Below, in pieces: positions 6,184-9,093 of a stretch of 9,093 nucleotides of DNA (its first letter is position 1; each line of letters opens with the position of its first letter). The notes below the pieces were generated by a model that had not been told where the DNA came from, ran no database searches, and was given only the letters and a program-made list of their open reading frames with translations. Both the position numbers and the translations under genes were made by a program. The DNA comes from Sandaracinaceae bacterium (GTDB lineage Bacteria; Myxococcota_A; Polyangia; Polyangiales; Houyiibacteriaceae), in NCBI GenBank assembly GCA_012514415.1, contig JAAZAH010000075.1:1-9093 (forward strand), written 5' to 3'.

Positions 6184-6518
6184 CGGATCTTTGCGCGCCG
6201 GGCTCTTAGATCAACGAATACGAGCGCCGCGTCGATCCGCAACTCGCTGAATGGCGGAGCGCTCTCGTGCACGTAGCGGAGCGTCGCCTCGTAGATCCGC
6301 TCGAGTTTTTTTGGGGAAAAACCCGCGCGTGGATCGCTTGCGCCGAGACGCGTGCGCGTCTTCACTTCGCAGACGATGAGTCGCTCCCCTTGTCGCGCCA
6401 CGAGGTCGAGCTCGAGCGGGCCGAGCCGAAGGTTTCGCTCAACGAGCGTGTACCCTCGCCGGATGAGATATTCGGCGACGAGCTGCTCCCCTAGGGCACC
6501 GAGCTCCTTCTTCTCCAT
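6162..6518 (-). CDS. yraN: YraN family (UPF0102) nuclease-fold protein
   Basis: A 118-residue product, the usual length for UPF0102. The family has a restriction-endonuclease-like PD-(D/E)XK fold; its cellular role is poorly established, with proposals around recombination or Holliday-junction processing. Visible motifs are LGALGEQLVAEYLIRRGYTLVERN (residues 6-29, the family hallmark), GPLELD (33-38, with E36 and D38 where GEIDL is usual) and CEVKTR (50-55, with E51 and K53). Thus the presumed metal-binding acidic residues and lysine are kept, and RIDAALV (94-100) supplies the later conserved Asp. I chose ATG 6518 because homologues begin shortly before the LG-x2-GE motif; ATG 6551 or TTG 6557 would add 11-13 atypical residues. 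Its Shine-Dalgarno is poor. It stands alone on the minus strand between two rightward groups. Its stop lies inside the zinc-ribbon gene's last codons. Confidence 0.9.
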   Translation of the reverse strand: MEKKELGALGEQLVAEYLIRRGYTLVERNLRLGPLELDLVARQGERLIVCEVKTRTRLGASDPRAGFSPKKLERIYEATLRYVHESAPPFSELRIDAALVFVDLRARRAKIRYLEGVF

Positions 6519-6578
6519 ACCTACTCTATCGGTCCGAGAGGAGCGCTTCATGCCCAACGCATTTGCTTTGAGTTTTTT

Positions 6579-6594
6579 GCGCTGATAAGAGCGC
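6579..6594. repeat. Small inverted repeat in the yraN / fusion-ATPase divergent gap
   Basis: GCGCT and AGCGC arms of five bases enclose the 6-base loop GATAAG. On the plus strand a run of six T lies before, not after, the repeat, so it is not a terminator in either direction. It sits mid-way in the 145-base gap between divergent starts (6519-6663) and could be an operator-like site. I see no convincing promoter in this gap. Confidence 0.3.
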
Positions 6595-6663
6595 TGTTGG
6601 ATGCTGAATTCCGATCTGCGGGATCCTCCACGATCGATCCGCTAGAAGCAGGTTCGCTGAACG

Positions 6664-8328
6664 ATGGAACAGAGCGAGAGCAAGCGCGAGGGACAACGAG
6701 ATGCGACTGAGCGTGAGCCGCGCATCTTGGCGGTTTCGGGCGCGAAAGGCGGGGTGGGCAAGAGCCTCATCGCAGCGAATCTCGCGCTCTATCTCGCGAC
6801 GATTGGCCGAAAAGTCCTCCTTGTCGACGCCGATGAGGCGGGAGCGAACGCTCACACGCTGCTCGGGCTCGACCCTCCGGGGCCGCTAGGCCATTTTTCG
6901 CCGCCGCAGCCTGAATTTCGTCGTGTGACATTTGCGGAACAGGAGCCGGCGCTCGATATGCCGTTCGAAGACGAGCTGCCGGAAGATGAAAAAAAGCGGC
7001 CGCTCGGCAGGCGAGCGGCGCCCGATGTGCCTTCTTACGATGAGCCCATCGTCACTCCGATTCCGAACCTCTCCCTTCTCCATGCGCGGCTCGATGATGG
7101 GTATCGCGGCGAGAACGAGCGGCGGGGAGAGCGATCCCTGCGCGCACGCCTCTACGATCGCCTGCGGGAGCAGGCGGCCGATTACATCGTTGTTGACCTC
7201 GGATCCGGGGTCGATCCGAGTCTGCTTGAGCTTTACGAAAAGGCCGATCTCAGCCTCTTCATCGCCGCACCCGAACCGACTTCGATGGAGCAGACGTATC
7301 GCTTCATCCGTGAGCTCTTTTGGTCGCGGCTCAGCGCACGGCTCGAGCGCGAGTCGCTCGCACCGCTTCGCGTCGCCATCGAGTCGGAGCTCGGACATGC
7401 CCCGCCGGCGCTCGATATCCTCCTCTTCGGCGAGGAGCGCCACGAATCTCTCGCCACCATCATGCGCGAGGAGATGGAGTCGTTCCGTTTCCACCTCCTT
7501 GTGAACCAAGCGCGCGTGCGTGCCGATCTCGAGATCGGGCAGCAGATGCGAAGCGCTGCCCTGCGCCGCTTTGGCCTTCGGATCGAGCCGCTTGGATACA
7601 TCGAATACGACGATACGGCTTGGACGTGTGTGCGGACGCGGCGGCCGCTGCTCATCGAAAGTCCCGGGACGAAGGCAAGCCGAAGCATTGAGAAGCTCGC
7701 GCGGCGCCTCCTCTCCATTCTTGCTGGGCGCGCGCTCGAGCGACCGCTTCGGACCGCGCCGCCGCATACCCATCACGATCTCCTCGAGGTGGAGCGCGGC
7801 GCCTCGGACGAGGAGATCCGCCGAGCATACAAGCGCGCTCGAGAGATTTTCGATCCTCAGGCGATGGTGGTCTATGGGCTCTTCGACTCCGAGGGGCTCG
7901 AAGTTCTTCGCATCCGGCTCGAGGAGGCATATGACGTTCTGCTCGATCCTGCGCGTCGACGTCCTTACGAAAAGAGCGTCTTTACGGGCGAAGAGCCGCC
8001 GATGCCTCAGATCATCGAAGAGGAGCTCTTGGGCGAGCGTCCGGAGCGCCCACCCATTCACGCCGATACCGAGTATACGGGCGAGCTCCTCCGCACCGTC
8101 CGCATTGCGGAAGGAATCGAGCTTCGCTCCATCTCCGAGCGGACGAAGATCTCCATCACTCACCTCAAAAACATCGAGGCAGATGAATTTTCGCGCCTTC
8201 CCGCTCCGGTCTATGTCCGCGGCTTCGTGACTGAGTACGCCAAATGCGTGGGCCTCGACCACGAACAGGTGGGGCGCTCGTACCTCGCTCGTTACCAGCG
8301 CTATCTCGAAGAGCGCGGCGAGCTCTAG
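6664..8328 (+). CDS. MinD/ParA-like ATPase fused to a J-like domain and a RodZ-type helix-turn-helix
   Basis: A 554-residue three-part protein. Residues about 20-355 form a SIMIBI ATPase close to the MinD/FlhG group: deviant Walker A GAKGGVGKS (26-34), VLLVDAD (51-57), Walker B DYIVVDLGSG (173-182), then PEPTSMEQTYRFI (203-215) and NQARVRADLEIGQQM (281-295). An acidic, probably flexible insert fills about 72-135. Residues about 370-437 match a J domain (HDLLEVERGASDEEIRRAYKRA, then EEAYDVLLDPARRRPYE), but FDP (396-398) stands where the HPD triad should be, so DnaK stimulation is doubtful. Residues about 472-545 match the RodZ/HTH_25 fold (GELLRTVRIAEGIELRSISERTKIS, LPAPVYVRGFVTEYAKCVGL), here without RodZ's transmembrane helix. 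The ATG 6664 has only a distant CAGG. It lies 41 bases before maf. It may position a protein complex or chromosome region; the cargo is unknown. Confidence 0.9.
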   Translation: MEQSESKREGQRDATEREPRILAVSGAKGGVGKSLIAANLALYLATIGRKVLLVDADEAGANAHTLLGLDPPGPLGHFSPPQPEFRRVTFAEQEPALDMPFEDELPEDEKKRPLGRRAAPDVPSYDEPIVTPIPNLSLLHARLDDGYRGENERRGERSLRARLYDRLREQAADYIVVDLGSGVDPSLLELYEKADLSLFIAAPEPTSMEQTYRFIRELFWSRLSARLERESLAPLRVAIESELGHAPPALDILLFGEERHESLATIMREEMESFRFHLLVNQARVRADLEIGQQMRSAALRRFGLRIEPLGYIEYDDTAWTCVRTRRPLLIESPGTKASRSIEKLARRLLSILAGRALERPLRTAPPHTHHDLLEVERGASDEEIRRAYKRAREIFDPQAMVVYGLFDSEGLEVLRIRLEEAYDVLLDPARRRPYEKSVFTGEEPPMPQIIEEELLGERPERPPIHADTEYTGELLRTVRIAEGIELRSISERTKISITHLKNIEADEFSRLPAPVYVRGFVTEYAKCVGLDHEQVGRSYLARYQRYLEERGEL

Positions 8329-8355
8329 GAGCCTAGCTCGAGTCCCTCGCCGCCG

Positions 8356-8360
8356 AAGGA
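8356..8360 (+). promoter_or_regulatory. Ribosome binding site deciding the maf start
   Basis: AAGGA directly abuts ATG 8361, which leaves no spacer. It lies nine bases before the in-frame ATG 8370, a workable distance. This favours 8370. Confidence 0.5.
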
Positions 8361-8369
8361 ATGGAGACG

Positions 8370-8978
8370 ATGAAGGAGACGCTTATCCTCGCTTCGCGCT
8401 CGCCTCGACGGAGCGTACTTCTCAAGCAGCTCGGCATACCGCATCGGATAAAGCCGAGCAGCGTCGAGGAAACGCGACGAGAGGGCGAGCCGGCCGAGGC
8501 TTATGCCGAAAGGCTCGCCATTGAAAAAGCCCTCGACGTCAGCCGGCGCACCACCCACCCGGCGCTGGGCGCCGACACGATCGTCGTCGTGGACGAATGC
8601 ATCCTCGAGCAGCCTCGGGATGATGAGGAGGCGTTCGAGATGCTCTCCCAACTCTCGGCTCGGACCCATCGGGTGGTGACGGGTCTTGCGCTCGCGCTCG
8701 AGGGCAAACTCCTCGGCGCCACAGTGAGCGTGACCGAGGTGCGCTTCCGTGCGCTCGAGGAAGGGGAGATTCGTCGCTACATCGCCTCGGGCGAGGGCCG
8801 CGATAAGGCGGGCTCGTATGGCGTTCAGGGGCTTGGCGGAGGGCTCATCGAACGCATTGAGGGCGAGTACGGGACGGTCGTGGGTCTCCCGCTTTCTCTC
8901 ACGATTGCTCTTCTTCGAGAGCACGGCGTCCTTCAAGAGTGGCCACTTGAAGGGACGCGTTCAGCCGAGCTCCTTTGA
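8370..8978 (+). CDS. maf: Maf/HAM1-fold nucleotide pyrophosphatase
   Basis: Maf proteins hydrolyse non-canonical or bulk nucleoside triphosphates such as dTTP, UTP and modified pyrimidine nucleotides to monophosphates and pyrophosphate. They act in the cytoplasm and have been linked to division control. The 202-residue product has the normal family length and landmarks: LASRSPRR (7-14) phosphate-binding loop, E33, K53 in AIEKAL, GADT with D69, EGRDKAGSYGVQG (142-154) including Q153, and EGEYGTVVGLPL (164-175). One key position differs: LEQPRD (79-84) has Gln81 where LxKPRD lysine is expected, compared from memory with YhdE and B. subtilis Maf. I chose ATG 8370 over 8361 on Shine-Dalgarno spacing; the difference is three residues. 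It follows the fusion ATPase by 41 bases and is probably co-transcribed. Its last 18 bases overlap the 3' end of proC. YhdE-like versus YceF-like substrate range cannot be settled here. Confidence 0.94.
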   Translation: MKETLILASRSPRRSVLLKQLGIPHRIKPSSVEETRREGEPAEAYAERLAIEKALDVSRRTTHPALGADTIVVVDECILEQPRDDEEAFEMLSQLSARTHRVVTGLALALEGKLLGATVSVTEVRFRALEEGEIRRYIASGEGRDKAGSYGVQGLGGGLIERIEGEYGTVVGLPLSLTIALLREHGVLQEWPLEGTRSAELL

Positions 8979-9093
8979 GCGCGCCGTGGCGGCATCGACG
9001 GCATCGATGACCGTCCCACGTAACCCGCCTCGCTCGAGCGCGGCAATCCCCGCGATCGTCGTCCCGCCAGGGCTCGTCACGCGATCTTTAAGA
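8961..9093 (-). CDS. proC: Pyrroline-5-carboxylate reductase, C-terminal end (runs off the right edge)
   Basis: ProC reduces 1-pyrroline-5-carboxylate to proline with NAD(P)H, the last step of proline synthesis. Only the final 43 residues are in the window. They carry the family signature near the C-terminus: RVTSPGGTTIAGIAALERGG, then AVDAATARSKELG and TGA at 8963-8961. The SPGGTT stretch is the PROSITE-type signature that helps shape the active site. The N-terminal Rossmann domain lies beyond the right edge. The stop codon is inside the maf 3' end, so the two genes converge with an 18-base overlap and no room for a separate terminator. Confidence 0.93.
   Translation of the reverse strand, partial: LKDRVTSPGGTTIAGIAALERGGLRGTVIDAVDAATARSKELG

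Noticed and set aside
6579..6594. Intrinsic terminator for yraN or the upstream region
   Set aside because: The T-run precedes the hairpin on the plus strand and would be an A-run after it on the minus strand, so it terminates neither direction.
6886..8262. Open frame of 458 codons on the minus strand, opposite the fusion ATPase
   Set aside because: The plus strand encodes recognisable ATPase, J-like and HTH motifs over the same bases. The antisense product has no family features, and long antisense frames are expected in GC-rich genes.
8325..8936. Minus-strand open frame of 203 codons opposite maf
   Set aside because: It is a shadow of the clearly identified Maf coding sequence.
1..9093. 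CRISPR array, insertion sequence, prophage or defence island
   Set aside because: No regularly spaced repeats, transposase or integrase motifs, terminal inverted repeats with target duplications, or phage-like genes were seen. The genes are core-type or envelope-type.

Overview
The window is GC-rich, gene-dense bacterial chromosome, most likely from the Myxococcota (the old deltaproteobacterial group; Bradymonadales-like lineages would fit). This placement is inferred from three things: an outer-membrane beta-barrel protein of the kind typical of that group, an FtsY with its own N-terminal membrane anchor, and a single-chain fusion of a MinD/ParA-like ATPase, a J-like domain and a RodZ-type helix-turn-helix. 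I see no phage genes, transposases, CRISPR arrays, tRNAs or rRNAs. The region reads as ordinary core and envelope-related chromosome rather than a mobile island. The genes cover nearly everything, and no gene-free gap exceeds about 190 bases.

Layout. Bases 1-3857 run leftward: the start of an exported beta-barrel protein (cut by the window edge), ftsY (SRP receptor), and a large signal-bearing protein with Ig-like repeats and one membrane segment. A weak intrinsic terminator follows ftsY, and a sigma-70-like promoter for the barrel gene is embedded in it. Bases 3835-6183 run rightward as a probable three-gene operon: an exported HEAT-repeat protein, a two-pass HAMP-domain membrane protein, and a double zinc-ribbon protein with a GWWG hydrophobic segment. 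A leftward yraN (UPF0102 nuclease-fold) gene meets that operon tail to tail with overlapping ends. Bases 6664-8978 run rightward again: the ATPase/J-like/HTH fusion and a Maf-family nucleotide pyrophosphatase. The Maf gene's 3' end overlaps the 3' end of a leftward proC (pyrroline-5-carboxylate reductase) cut by the window edge.

How they fit together. FtsY, the barrel protein, the Ig-like protein, the HEAT protein and the HAMP protein all act at or beyond the inner membrane, so the left two-thirds has an envelope theme. The right third holds housekeeping genes plus the fusion ATPase, whose job is unknown but whose parts suggest spatial organisation or positioning. The most unusual items are the fusion ATPase, a Maf protein lacking the usual lysine of its LxKP motif, the unclear start of the Ig-like gene, and a marked excess of the palindromes CGATCG and GCGATCGC.
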